From assembly GCF_032854445.1 (NCBI RefSeq), contig NC_088297.1, forward strand, positions 6,651,740 through 6,715,739: DNA of 64,000 nucleotides. The letters are read 5' to 3'. The notes under the pieces are model-generated. The model was not told the origin of the DNA and did not search any database. It worked only from the letters and a program-made list of their open reading frames with translations. This stretch comes from Liolophura sinensis. Lineage: Eukaryota > Mollusca > Polyplacophora > Chitonida > Chitonidae. Shown piece by piece: positions 34,085 to 47,200 of this stretch (position 1 is the first letter of the stretch; every line of letters begins with the position of its first letter). The position numbers were made by a program, and so were the translations under genes.

Positions 34085-36702
34085 TAACTGAACATGCTAT
34101 TATAATGATTACAATGTTCATCTTGTAACTGAACACGCTATTGTAATGCTTACAATGTTCACCTTGTAACTGAGCCCATTTTTATAATGATTACAATGTT
34201 TCATCTTGCAACTGAATATGCTATTGAATAATTACAATGTCCATTTTGCAACTGAGCATGCTTGTATACTGATTACAATGTTCACCTTGCAACTGATGAT
34301 GTTTTTATAATGATTACAATGTTCATTTTGTAACTGAACATGCAATTATAAGGATTACAATGTTCACTTTGTAACTGAACATGCTATTACAATGATTACA
34401 ATGTTCATCTTGTAACTGAACATGCTATTATGTCGATTACAATCTTCATCTTGCAACTGAGCATGATATTATAATGACTACAATGTTCATCTTGTAATTG
34501 GACGTGCTAATATAATAAATACAATGTTCATTTTGTAACTGATGATGTTATTATAATGATTACAGTATTCATCTTGTAACTGAATATGCTAATGTAATGA
34601 TTACAATGTCCATTTTGCAACTGAGCATGCTTTTATACTGATTACAATGTCCACCTTGTAACTGAAACATGCTATTATAATGATTACAATGTTCATCTTG
34701 TACCTGAGCATGTCTTTATAATGATTACAATGTTCACCTTGTAACTGAACATGCTTTTATAATGATTACAATGTTCACCTTGTAATTGAACGTGCTAAAA
34801 TAATGAATACAATGTACATTTTGTAACTGATGATGTTATTATAATGATTACAATGTTCATCTTGTAAGTGAATATGCTAATGTAATAATTACAATGTCCA
34901 TTTTGCAACTGAGCAGGCTTTTATACTGATTACAATGTTCACCTTGTAACTGATGATGTTTTATAATGATTACAATGTTCATCTTGTAACTGAACATGCT
35001 TTTATAATGATTACAATGTTCATTTTGTAATTAAACGTGCTAATATAATGAATACAATGTTTTCTTGTAACTGATGATGTTATTATAATGATTACAATAT
35101 TCATCTTGTAAGTGAATATGCTAATGTAATGATTACAATGTCCATTTTGCAACTGAGCATGCTTTTATACTGATTACAATTTTCACCTTGTAACTGATGA
35201 TGTTTTTATAATGATTACAATGTTCATCTTGTAACTACATATGCTATAATAGTGATTACAATGTTCATCTTACAATGAAATATGCTAATATAATAATTGC
35301 AATATTCATTTTGTAACTGAGCATGCTATTATATTAATTACAATGATGATTTTGTAACCGTTGACGCTATTATAATGATTACAATGTTTACTTTGTAACT
35401 GAACATGCTATTACAATGATTACAATCTTCATCTTGTATTTTAACATGCTATTATGTCGATTACAATGTTCATCTTGTAACTGAAAATGATATTATAATG
35501 ATTACAATGTTTATCTTGCAACTGAGCATGCTATTATAATGATTACAATGTTCTCTTCGTAACTGAACATGCTATTATAACTATTACAATGTTCATCTTG
35601 TAACTGGGCATGTTTTTACAATGATTACAATGTTCATCTTGTAACTGAGCACGCTATTGTAATGATTACAATGTTCACCTTGTAACTGAGCACATTAATA
35701 TAATGATTACAATGTTCATCTTGTAATTGAACGTGCTAATATAATGAATACAATGTTCATTTTGTAACTGATGATGTTATTATAATAATTACAATATTCA
35801 TCTTGTAACTGAATATGCTAATGTAATGATTACAATGTCTATTTTGCAACTGAGCATGCTTTTATACTGATTACAATGTCCACCTTGTAACTGAACATGC
35901 TATTATAATGATTACAATGTTCATCTTGTAACTGAGCATGTTTTTATAATGATTACAATGTTCACCTTGTAACTGAACATGCTATTTTAATGATTACAAT
36001 GTTCATTTTGTAACTGAACATGCTATTATGTCGATTACAATTTTCATCTTGTAACTGAAAATGATATTATAATGATTACAATGTTTATCTTGCAACTGAG
36101 CATGCTATTATATGGATTACAATGTTCACTTCGTAACTGAACATGCTATTATAACTATTACAATGTTCATCTTGTAACAGGGCATGTTTTTATAATGATT
36201 ACAATGTTCACCTTGTAACTGAGCACGCTATTGTAATGATTACAATGTTCACCTTGTAACTGACCACATTATTATAATAATTACAATGTTCATCTTGTAT
36301 TTGAACGTGCTATTATAATGATTACAATGTTCATCTTGTAACTGAACATGCTATTATGATTACAATTTTCATCTTGTAACTGAGCTTTCTATTGTAATGA
36401 TTACAATGTTTACCTTGTAACTGAGCGTGCTAATATAATGATTACAATGTTCACCTTGTAACTGAGCATGCTAATATAATGATTACAATGTTTATCTTGT
36501 AACTGAGCATGCTATTATAAAACACGAGTCTCTTTAACTGGATTTAGTCTATTTCAGCTGAGGGGAAAAATGAAAGATTTAGTCTGGATAATGTGTGGTA
36601 ATAAGATGAGCATTTTAGCGTGTATTAGGTCCAAACTGCATCTTTGTACCGTTGATCGTTGAGAAGAAATAGAAGGCATTTCTCAATATTGGCACTTAAA
36701 AG

Positions 36703-36918
36703 ATGGTGCCAGCTAGGAAATCAGCTCTAACCCCAGTGTTCCATGTGGGATTACAGAGAACACTTGGTCCCGCAGCTTTTATGATCGTTTCTCTTTTCAG
36801 TCATTATAGCAAGGTTTCTCAACAATCGACAAAAAAATATGAAAATAAATCAGCAGAGAACTATCTGCAATCCGTGGTATCCCGTGCCTTGACAGGTGTA
36901 AGGCAACCTGATTTTTAA
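36703..36918 (+). other. 71-codon open frame, unlikely gene (block C)
   Basis: Same frame as 28439-28654. Private changes convert Ile-Asn to Lys-Tyr (AAAAATAAATG to AAAAAAATATG). No recognisable domain. Confidence 0.18.
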
Positions 36919-36978
36919 GTAACACCGCGCAGTGATTGCTTTCAACCTTTGAATCTTTCTTTCATACTTGCATTACAA

Positions 36979-37462
36979 TGTGACGTCAAACCCAATCATC
37001 CAGTCATTCGGTGATTACTGTTACACAACAATTGAATCAAACCTTTCAGGTGTCATTTCAAGAGATCTAAAACGCTATCTAGTTAGCAACAAAGGCTTCA
37101 AAGGCTTAATTTGTGCTCTTGTGTACACAGTGCTTATTAGTACACGGACCCTGTCTGTGGAATTTTGTGTATATGTCGTCATACACTCAGTTATACTGTG
37201 GACTTTCGCTCTTGTAAATATTGCCTCTGTGCATTTCTCAGCATTGTGTAAGTACTTTAGTATTTGTATAGATATTGCTATCATTTCTTGTTAAACTTAA
37301 GTATTTTAGCTCTTGTAAAAGTCTTGTTATCTGTTCCTGTTAAATGTAATAAATTGTTGAAAAATAAAATCTGCTGGTTTTGGTTACTTTTTTGTGCGGC
37401 TAAACTGTCGTGTATTTCGAACAAGCCATCTCTTTATAATACAGACAGTTTGGGTCGTAACA
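36979..37462 (+). mobile_element. Possible solo-LTR-like segment (block C)
   Basis: Same segment as 28712-29196 but preceded by GCATTACAA, which is altered to GCAAAA in block B. A 108-codon frame begins just upstream and runs across it here and in D. It is broken by an extra base in B, so it is not conserved as coding. Confidence 0.3.
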
Positions 37463-37652
37463 TTATTTATTTATTTATTTGGTGTACTGGGGGAAACCCA
37501 CGACTATCCGCAGGTTGCCAGAAGACCTCCTCATGGACGGCAAAAAGAGGAAGCCAGCCTGAGCTGGACTTGAACTCACAGCGACCGCATCGGTTGGAAG
37601 CCCATTGCAGGGCGATGGCGTGCTGACCCCCTCGGTAACTGAGGCCCTCCTC
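37463..37652 (-). mobile_element. Old tRNA-derived SINE (family 2), intact (block C)
   Basis: Uninterrupted 190-bp version of the element split in block B: (TTTA)n tail side at 37463-37480, B box GAGTTCAAGTCC at 37566-37577 (minus strand), head near GAGGCCCTCC. The 120-codon plus frame and 63- and 78-codon minus frames over it are SINE shadows. Confidence 0.7.
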
Positions 37653-37903
37653 AAACAAAAATTAAATAAGTAAGTAAAATGTAAAACGTTGTGAGGCCGA
37701 TAGAAAATCATGTGTTTCTCTAACTGATTTCACTCCAATTTATTCTTTCATCCAGCGTGTTGACAGAGTCAGTGGAATTCGGATGTTTAAATGGTTTCAA
37801 GCAACGAAGTATCATTACTTCAAGATATTAATATAACCTGAAATCAGGCAGCTTCTAAACCTGGATCACTGTGTTTTCCTGAATCGTTGATTAAATCAAT
37901 TAA
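37653..37903. other. Unrecognised spacer (block C)
   Basis: Counterpart of 29667-29917, with CTGAAATCAGG for CTGAAGTCAGG. I see nothing in it. Confidence 0.5.
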
Positions 37904-38023
37904 CACCATACTGAATCTCTGTTGCACCGTAAACACCATCCTGAATCTCTGCTGCACAGTAAATACCATCCTGAAACTCTGCTACACAGTAAGCACCATC
38001 CTGAATCTCTGCTGCACAGTAAA
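37904..38023. repeat. 30-bp minisatellite, four units, block C
   Basis: Four 30-bp units at the same offset (7,986 bp) from those of block B and apparently unchanged. Confidence 0.9.
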
Positions 38024-38099
38024 CACCGTCAGGAATTTTACACTGACTGCGATCAGATAGCATTTTTCTGTATAGACATGTATGTCGCTGTGCAACTGA

Positions 38100-38467
38100 G
38101 TGAGTGAGTGAGTGCTTGGGGTTTAACGTCGTACTCAACAATTTTTCAGTCATATGACGACGAAGGAATCATTAGGGTGCATGCACGTGTAATGTGCCTC
38201 CTTGTTGCAGGAGGACGGATTTTCACCGCTCTTTTATTTAGTGCTGCATCACTGAGACGACTTACCGAAGGCAAGTAGGCCGCCCCGCCCGAGCCATTAT
38301 ACTGAAACGGGTCAACCAGTCGTTGTACTATCCCCTTCATGCTGAACGCCAAAGGAGGAAGTTACAACTTCCTCTTTTAAAGTCTTAGGTGTGACTCGAC
38401 CAAGGATTGATCCTGGATCTACCGGTCCCGAAGCGGACGCTCTACCAACTGTGCTATCCGGGCCGGT
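38100..38467 (-). mobile_element. tRNA-derived SINE (family 1), block C
   Basis: Target-site duplications at 38088-38099 and 38468-38479; A box 38445-38456, B box 38404-38413 and hairpin 38355-38374. Private changes include AAGTAGGCC for AAGTAAGCC and GTTGTACTA for GTTGCACTA. Confidence 0.87.
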
Positions 38468-38479
38468 CTGTGCAACTGA

Positions 38480-39346
38480 CGATCAGATAATATTTATTTG
38501 TAAAGACATGTATGTCTCTGCGCCATTTACTGTACCTATGTCTTTCACTTCAGGCAAACCTTAGTCCTCCCATACATAACCCCACCTGACAAGGCTCCTA
38601 CTCAGGCTATTTTATTTCCTAGTGAAAGGAAGGCTTTAAGCATACATGTTTGTACATATAATATTAGTGGTGCGAGTTTTCAGTAATCCACAATTAACAT
38701 ATAACAGACCTATCAAAACCCTCACAGAATCCAAACGAAGTCCACCGTAAGCACTCTGGAAAAAACATATTAGGAGCTCAAGTACGTCTATATCGCATTT
38801 TTTATTTCATTTCTAACATGATGAGATCACAGAGCTGTTACATTTATCTGTCAAAACCGTTAGTTTAATAAGGTACATATTTGTCCTGAAAGAAAGAGAC
38901 AAAGTTCTTGATCTCATTAACGTACGTGTACCTGCCGACGAGCATGAGTTACCATTGTCAGCAAGACTAGTCCCGATATAGAAGAACCGTAGAGAAACCA
39001 TCAAAGAATTGGGGTCGAATTTTCTGATCTTATTGCAGTCAGATTAATTTCACAGATATCGTATTCTACACATTTGGCCCATTGCCAGTACGCTGCAAAT
39101 AGGGGTGCGAAACAATGCATGTATTTTTCATTGAGGAATGAAGAAAATGGTTTTAAAAAAGGACAAACATAAGTTCTCTTAAATGTGCATACCTGTAGTT
39201 TCCGTTTTAAAAGGCTAAACAAAGGGCCACTTGACTTAAGAACATGCCTATTACAATATTACATGTAATTAACTTAAATACGATATGATGGCGTTTAGTT
39301 AAACTAAGGTGAATATACCAGAGTTTGGAAGCGATTTATTCTAAAA
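38480..39346. other. Unrecognised right-hand segment, block C
   Basis: Same as 30494-31360, including the satellite-like relic at 39240-39268. It shares AGTTCTTG with block B. No function is recognisable. Confidence 0.6.
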
Positions 39347-39511
39347 ATAATTCTTACAATGTTCATCTGGTAACTGAACATGCTATTATAATGATTACAA
39401 TGTTCATCTTGTAACTGAGCACGCTATCATACTGATTACAATGTTCATCTTGTAACTGGGCATACTAGTATAATGATTACAATGTTCATTTTGTAACTGA
39501 ATATGCTATTA

Positions 39512-40911
39512 TATTGATTACAATGTTCATCTTGTAACTGAACGTCCTAATATAATGATTACAATGTTCATCTGGTAACTGAGTGAGTGCTTGGGTTTTA
39601 ACGTCGTTCTCTCTGGTAACTGAACATGTTATTATAATGATTACAATGTTCATCTTGTAACTGAGCATACTAGTATAATGATTACATTGTTAAATTTGTA
39701 ACTGAGCATGCTATTATACTGATTACAATGTTCATCTTGTAATTGAGCATGCTATTATAATGATTACAATGTTTATGTTGTAACTGAACATGCTATTATA
39801 CTGATAACAATGTTCATCTTGTAACTAAGCATGATATTATAATAATTACAATGTTCATTTTGTAAGTGAACATGCTATTATAATGATTACAATGTTCATC
39901 TTGTAACTGAACGTCCTAATAAAATGATTACAATGTTCATCTTGTAAGTGAACATGTTATTATAATGATTACAATGTTCACCTTGTAAATGAAAATGCCA
40001 GTACAATAATTACAATATTTATCTTGTAGCAGAACATGCTATTATATCGATTACAATCCTCACGTTTTAACTAAACGTGCTAAAATAATGATTACAATGT
40101 TTATCTTGTAACTGAAGATGCTATTATAATAATTACAAAGGGTGTCTTGTAACTGACCATGCTATTATAGTAATTACAAAAATCACCTTGTAACTGAACA
40201 TGCTATTATAATGATTACAATGTTCACCATGTCACTGAAAGTGATATTATAATAGTTTTAATGTTCATTTTGTAACTGAACACGGTATTAGGTTATTGCA
40301 ATGTTCATCCTGTAACCGAATATGCTATTATAATGATTACAATGTTCATCTTGTAACTGAGCATGCTATTACAATGATTACAATGTTCATCTTGTAACTG
40401 ACCATGCTGTTATTATGATTACAATGTTTATCTTGTAACTGAACAGGCTAATATAATGATTACAATGTTCATTTTGCAACTGAACATGCTTTTTACTGAT
40501 TACAATGTTCATCTTGTTACTACATATGCTATAATAACGATTACAATGTTCATCTTGTAATGAAATATGCTAATATAATGATTGCAATATTCATTTTGTA
40601 ACTGAGCATGATATTATAGTGATTACAATAATGATTTTCTAACCGTTGACGCTATTATAATGATTACAATGTTCACCTTGTAACTGAGCATGCTAATATA
40701 ATGATTTAAATGTTCACCTTGTCACTGAACGTGCTATTATAATAATTTTAATGTTCATTTTGTAACTGAACACGGTATTAGGTTATTATAATGTTCATCT
40801 TGTAACTAAATATGCTATTATAATTTTTGCAATGTTCATCTTGGCACTGAACATTCTATTATAATGATTTCAATGTTCATTTTGTAACTGAACACGCTAT
40901 TAAATTATTAC
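39512..40911 (+). repeat. Close copy of satellite 1-1400
   Basis: Rare features keep a constant offset of 39,511 bp: SINE scrap 61/39572, CGTCCTAATAAAATG 401/39912, CATGATATTATAGTG near 1096/40607 and ACGGTATTAGG 1261/40772. Differences are single bases, such as CCATTAC against CCAGTAC. Similarity ends near 1400/40911. Confidence 0.85.
39572..39623 (-). mobile_element. SINE-tail scrap in satellite monomer, copy 5
   Basis: Insert at 39583-39612 between CTGGTAACTGA repeats at 39572-39582 and 39613-39623, at the start of the segment that copies position 1 onward. Confidence 0.7.
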
Positions 40912-42650
40912 AATGTTCATCCTGTAACTGAACATGCTATTAAAATGATTACAATGTTCATCTTGTAACTGAGCACGCTATTGTAATGATTACAATGTTC
41001 ACCTTGTAACTGAGCACATTATTATATTGATTACAATGTTCAACTTGTAACTAAATATGCTATTGTAATGATTACAATGTCCATTTTGCAACTGAGCATG
41101 CTTGTATAGTGATTACAATGTTCACCTTGCAACTGATGATGTTTTTATAATGATTACAATGTTCATCTTGTAATTGAACGTGCTAATAAAATGAATACAA
41201 TGTTCATTTTGTAACTGATGATGTTATTATAATGAATACAATATTCATCTTGTAAGTGAATATGCTAATGTAATGATTACAATGTCCATTTTGCAACTGA
41301 GCATGCTTTTATACTGATTACAATGTCCACCTTGTAACTGAACATGCTATTATAATGATTTCAATGTTCATCTTGTAACTGAACATGTTTTTATAATGAT
41401 TACAATGTTCACCTTGTAACTGAACATGCTTTTATAATGATTACAATGTTCATCTTGTAATTGAACGTGCTAATATAATGAATACAATGTTCATTTTGTA
41501 ACTGATGATGTTATTATAATGATTAAAATATTCATCTTGTAACTGAATATGCTAATGTAATGATTATCATGTCTATTTTGCAGCTGAGCATGCTTTTATA
41601 CTGATTACAATGTCCACCTTGTAACTGAACATGCTATTATAATGATTTCAATGTTCATCTTGTAACTGAGCATGTTTTTATAATGATTACAATGTTCACC
41701 TTTTAACTGATGATGTTTTTATATTGATTACAATGTTCACCTTGTAACTGAACATGCTTTTATAATGATTACAATATTCATCTTGTAATTGAACGTGCTA
41801 ATATAATGAATACAATGTTTATTTTGTAACTGATGATGTTATTATAATGATTACAATATTCATCTTGTAAATGAATAGGCTAATCTAATGATTACAATGT
41901 CCATTTTGCAACTGAGCATGCTTTTATACTGATTACAATGTTCACCTTGTAACTGATGATGTTTTTATAATGATTACAATGTTCATCTTGTAACTACATA
42001 TGCTATAATAATGATTACATTGTTCATCTTGTAAAAAAATATGCTAATATAATGATTGCAATATTCATTTTGTAACTGAGCATGCTATTTATTTGATTAC
42101 AATGATGATTTTGTAACAGTTGACGCTATTATAATGATTACAATGTTTACTTTGTAACTGAACATGCTATTACAATGATTACAATGTTCATCTTGCAACT
42201 GAGCATGCTATTATAATGATTACAATGTTCACTTCGTAACTGAACATGCTAATTTAACTATTACAATGTTCATCTTGTAACTGGGCATGTTTTTATAATG
42301 ATTACAATGTTCATCTTGTAACTGAGCAGGCTATTGTAATGATGACAATGTTCACCTTGTAACTGAGCACATTATTATAATGATTACAATGTTCATCTTG
42401 TAACTGAATATGCTATTGTAATCATTACAATGTCCATTTTGCAAATGAGCATGCTTGTATGCTGATTACAATGTTCACCTTGCAACTGATGATGTTTTTA
42501 TAATGATTACAATGTTCATCTTGTAACTGAACATGCAATTATAAGGATTATAATGTTCACTTTGTAACTGAACATGCTATTATAATAATTACAATGTTCA
42601 TCTTTTAAAAAAACATGCTATTACGTCGATTACAATCTTCATCTTGCAAC

Positions 42651-44206
42651 TGAGCATGATATTATAATGATTACAATGTTCATCTTGTAATTGAACGTGC
42701 TAATATAATGAATACAATGTTCATTTTGTAACTGATGGTGTTATTTTAATGATTACAATATTCATCTTGTAAATGAATATGCTAATGTAATGATTACAAT
42801 GTCCATTTTGCAACTGAGCATGCTTTTATACTGATTACAATGTTCACCTTGTAACTGATGATGTTTTTATAAGGATTACAATGTTCATCTTGTAAATACA
42901 TATGCTATAATAATGATTACAATGTTCATCTTGTAACTGAATATGCTATTGTAATGATTACAATGTCCATTTTGCAACTGAGCATGCTTGTATACTGATT
43001 ACAATGTTCACCTTGCAACTGATGATGTTTTTATAATGATTACAATGTTCACTTTGTAACTGAACATGCAATTACAATGATTACAATGTTCATCTTGTAA
43101 CTGAGCATGCTATTATGTCGATTACAATCTTCATCTTGCATCTGAGCATGATATTATAATGATTACAATGTTCATCTTGTAATTGAACGTGCTAATATAA
43201 TGAATACAATCTTCATTTTGTAATTGATGATGTTGTTATAATGATTACAATATTCATCTTGTAAGTGAATATGCTAATGTAATGATTACAATGTCCATTT
43301 TCCAACTGAGCATGCTTTGATACTGAATACAATGTCCACCTTGTAACTGAACATGCTATTATAATGATTACAATGTTCATCTTATATCTGAGCATGTTTT
43401 TATAATGATACAATGTTCACCTTGTAACTGAGCATGATATTATAATGATTATAATGTTCATCTTGTAATTGAACGTGCTAATATAATGAATACAATGTTC
43501 ATTTTGTAACTGATGGTGTTATTTTAATGATTACAATATTCATCTTGTAACTGAATATGCTAATGTAATGATTACAATGTCCATTTTGCAACTGAGCATG
43601 CTTTTATACTGATTACAATGTTCACCTTGTAACTGATGATGTTTTTATAAGGATTACAATGTTCATCTTGTAAATACATATGCTATAATAATGATTACAA
43701 TGTTCATCTTGTAACTGAATATGCTATTGTAATGATTACAATGTCCATTTTGCAACTGAGCATGCTTGTATACTGATTACAATGTTCACCTTGGAACTGA
43801 TGATGTTTTTATAATGATTACAATGTTCACTTTGTAACTGAACATGCAATTACAATGATTACAATGTTCATCTTGTAACTGAGCATGCTATTATGTCGAT
43901 TACAATCTTCATCTTGCATCTGAGCATGATATTATAATGATTACAATGTTCATCTTGTAATTGAACGTGCTAATATAATGAATACAATCTTCATTTTGTA
44001 ATTGATGATGTTGTTATAATGATTACAATATTCATCTTGTAAGTGAATATGCTAATGTAATGATTACAATGTCCATTTTCCAACTGAGCATGCTTTGATA
44101 CTGAATACAATGTCCACCTTGTAACTGAACATGCTATTATAATGATTACAATGTTCATCTTGTATCTGAGCATGTTTTTATAATGATACAATGTTCACCT
44201 TGTAAC
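42651..44206 (+). repeat. 778-bp tandem duplication (19 monomers)
   Basis: TGATGGTG at 42733 and 43511, GATGATGTTTTTATAAGG at 42857 and 43635, and a TATCTGAGCATG monomer near 43384 and 44162 all repeat at 778 bp, one base short of 19 monomers. The shared rare forms TGATGGTG, TAAATACATATG and a shortened AATGATACAATG monomer show it is recent. Confidence 0.85.
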
Positions 44207-47200
44207 TGAACATGCTTTTATAATGATTACAATGTTCATCTTGTAATTGAACGTGCTAATATAATGAATACAATGTTTATTTTGTAACTGATGATGTTAT
44301 TACAATAATTACAATATTTATCTTGTAAGTGAATATGCTAATGTAATGATTACAATGTCCATTTTGCAACTGAGGATGCTTTTATACTGATTACAATGTT
44401 CACCTTGTAACCGATGATTATTTTATAATAATTACAATGTTCATCATGTAACTACATATGCTATAATATTGATTACAATGTTCATCTTGTAATGATAATA
44501 TGCTCATATAATGATTGCAATATTCATTTTATAACTGAGCATGCTATTATATTAATTACAATGATGATTTTGTAACCGTTGACGCTATTATAATGATTAC
44601 AATGTTCACCTTGTAACTGAGCACGCTATTGTAATGATTACAATGTTCACCTTGTAACTGAGCACATTGTTATAATGATTACAATGTTCATCTTGTACCT
44701 GAATATGCTATTGTAATGATTACAATGTCCATTTTGCAACTGAGCATGCTTGTATACTGATTACAATGTTCACCTTGCAACTGATGATGTTTTTATAATC
44801 ATTACAATGTTCATCTTGTAACTGAACATGCAATTATAAAGATTACAATGTTCACTTTGTAACTGAACATGCTATTACAATGATTACAATCTTCATCTTG
44901 TAACTGAACATGCTATTATGTCGATTACAATCTTCATCTTGCAACTGAGCATGATATTATAATGATTACAATGTTCATCTTGTAATTGAACGTGCTAATA
45001 TGATAAATACAATGTTCATTTTGTAACTGATGATGTTATTATAATGATTACAATATTCATCTTGTAACTGAATATGCTAATGTAATGATTACAATGTGCA
45101 TTTTGCAACTGAGCATGCTTTTATACTGATTACAAAGTCCACCTTGTAACTGAACATGCTATTATAATGATTACAATGTTCATCTTGTAACTGAGCATGT
45201 TTTTATAATGATTACAATGTTCACTTTGTAACTGAACATGCTATTATAATGATGACAATGTTCATTTTGTAAATGAGCACGCTATTATACTGTTTACAAT
45301 GTTCATCTTGTAACTGAACATGCTACTACAATGATTACAATGTTCATCTTGTAACTGAACATGCAATTATAATAATTACAATGTTTATCTTGCAACTGAA
45401 CATGCAATTATAAGGATTATAATGTTCACTTTGTAATTGAACATGCTATTACAATGATTACAATGTTCATCTTGTAACTAAACATGCTATTATGTCGATT
45501 ACAATCTTCATCTTGCAAGTGAGCATGATATCATAATGATTACAATGTTCATCTTGTAATTGAACGTGCTAATATAATGAATACAATGTTCATTTTGTAA
45601 CTGATGATGTTATTATAATTATTACAATATTCATCTTGTAACTGAATATGCTAATGTAATGATTACAAAGTCCATTTTGCAACTGAGCATGCTTTTATAC
45701 TGATTACAATGTCCACCTTGTAACTGAACATGCTTTTATAATGATTACAATGTTCCTCTTCTAATTGACCGTGCTAATGTAATGAATACAATGTACATTT
45801 TGTAACTGATGATGTTATTATAATGATTACAATGTTCATCTGGTAAGTGAATATGCTAATGTAATGATTACAATGTCCATTTTGCAAATGAGTATGCTTT
45901 TATACTGATTACAATGTTCACCTTGAAACTGATGATGTTTTATAATGATTACAATGTTCATCTTGTAACTACATATGCTTTTATAATGATTACAATGTTC
46001 ATCTTGTAATGAAATATGCTAATATAATAATTGAAATATTTATTTTGTAACTGAGCATGCCATTATATTGATTACAATGATGATTTTGTAACCGTTGACG
46101 CTCTTATAATGATTACAATGTTTACTTTGTAATTGAACGTGCTAATATAATGTATACAATGTTCATTTTGTAACTGATGATGTTATTATAATTATTACAG
46201 AATTCATCTTGTAACTGAATATGCTAATGTAATGATTACAATGTCCATTTTGCAACTGAGCATGCTTTTATACTGATTATAATGTCCACCTTGTAACTAA
46301 ACATGCTAATATAATGATTACAATGTTCATCTTGTAACTGAGCATGTTTTTATAATGATTACAATGTTCACCTTGTAACTGAACATGCTATTATAGTAAT
46401 TACAAAAATCACCTTGTAACTGAACATGCTATTATAATGATTACAATGTTCACAATGTCACTGAAAGTGATATTATAATAGTTTTAATGTTTATTTTGTA
46501 ACTGAACACGGTATTAGGTTATTGCAATGTTCATCCTGTAACCGAATATGCTATTATAATGATTACAATGTTCATCTTGTAACTGAGCATGCTATTACAA
46601 TGATTACAATGTTCATCTTGTAACTGACTATGCTGTTGTTATGATTACAATGTTTATCTTGTAACTGAACAGGCTAATATAATGATTACAATATTCATTT
46701 TGCAACTGAACATGCTTTTTTACTGATTACAATGTTTATCTTGTAACTACATATGCTATAATAATGATTACAATGTTCATCTTGTAATGAAATATGCTAA
46801 TATAATGATTGCAATATTCATTTTGTAACTGAGCATGATATTATATTAATTACAATAATGATTTTGTAACCGTTGACGCTATTATAATGATTACAATGTT
46901 CACCTTGTAACTGAGCATGCTAATATAATGATTTAAATGTTGACCTTGTCACTGAACGTGCTATTATAATAATTTTAATGTTCATTTTGTAACTGAACAC
47001 GGTATTAGGTTTTTATAATGTTCATCTTGTCACTGAATATGCTATTATAATGATTGCAATGTTTATCTTGGCACTGAACATTCTATTATAATGATTTCAA
47101 TGTTCATTTTGTAACTGAACACGCTATTAAATTATTACAATGTTCATCCTGTAACTAAACATGCTATTATAATGATTACAATGTTCATCTTGTAACTCAG

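Larger units (their letters stand above)
31361..36520 (+). repeat. 41-bp satellite array, segment III
   Basis: Five kb of the same monomer between blocks B and C; together with one block it forms a composite unit of about 8 kb. It contains SINE scrap copy 4 and the 286-bp doubled segment at 33513/33799. Small length changes occur, such as TGTTTCATC near 34197 and GAAACATG near 34664. Near the right edge a monomer is shortened (CATGCTATTATGATTAC near 36345), and the same short monomer stands before blocks B and D. Confidence 0.96.
36521..39346. other. Non-satellite block C (complete, empty SINE site)
   Basis: The full 2.8-kb block without the young SINE. It starts AACACGAGTCTC (T to A relative to B and D) after the same CTATTATAA monomer and ends at the same point as A and B. 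The 11-mer CGGCAAAAAGA at 37538-37548 is the unoccupied target of the block B insertion. Confidence 0.92.

Noticed and set aside
36968-37294. 108-codon plus-strand frame, also at 52536
   Set aside because: Block B has an extra base that breaks it and a lost start. It shows no recognisable domain and overlaps the LTR-like segment.
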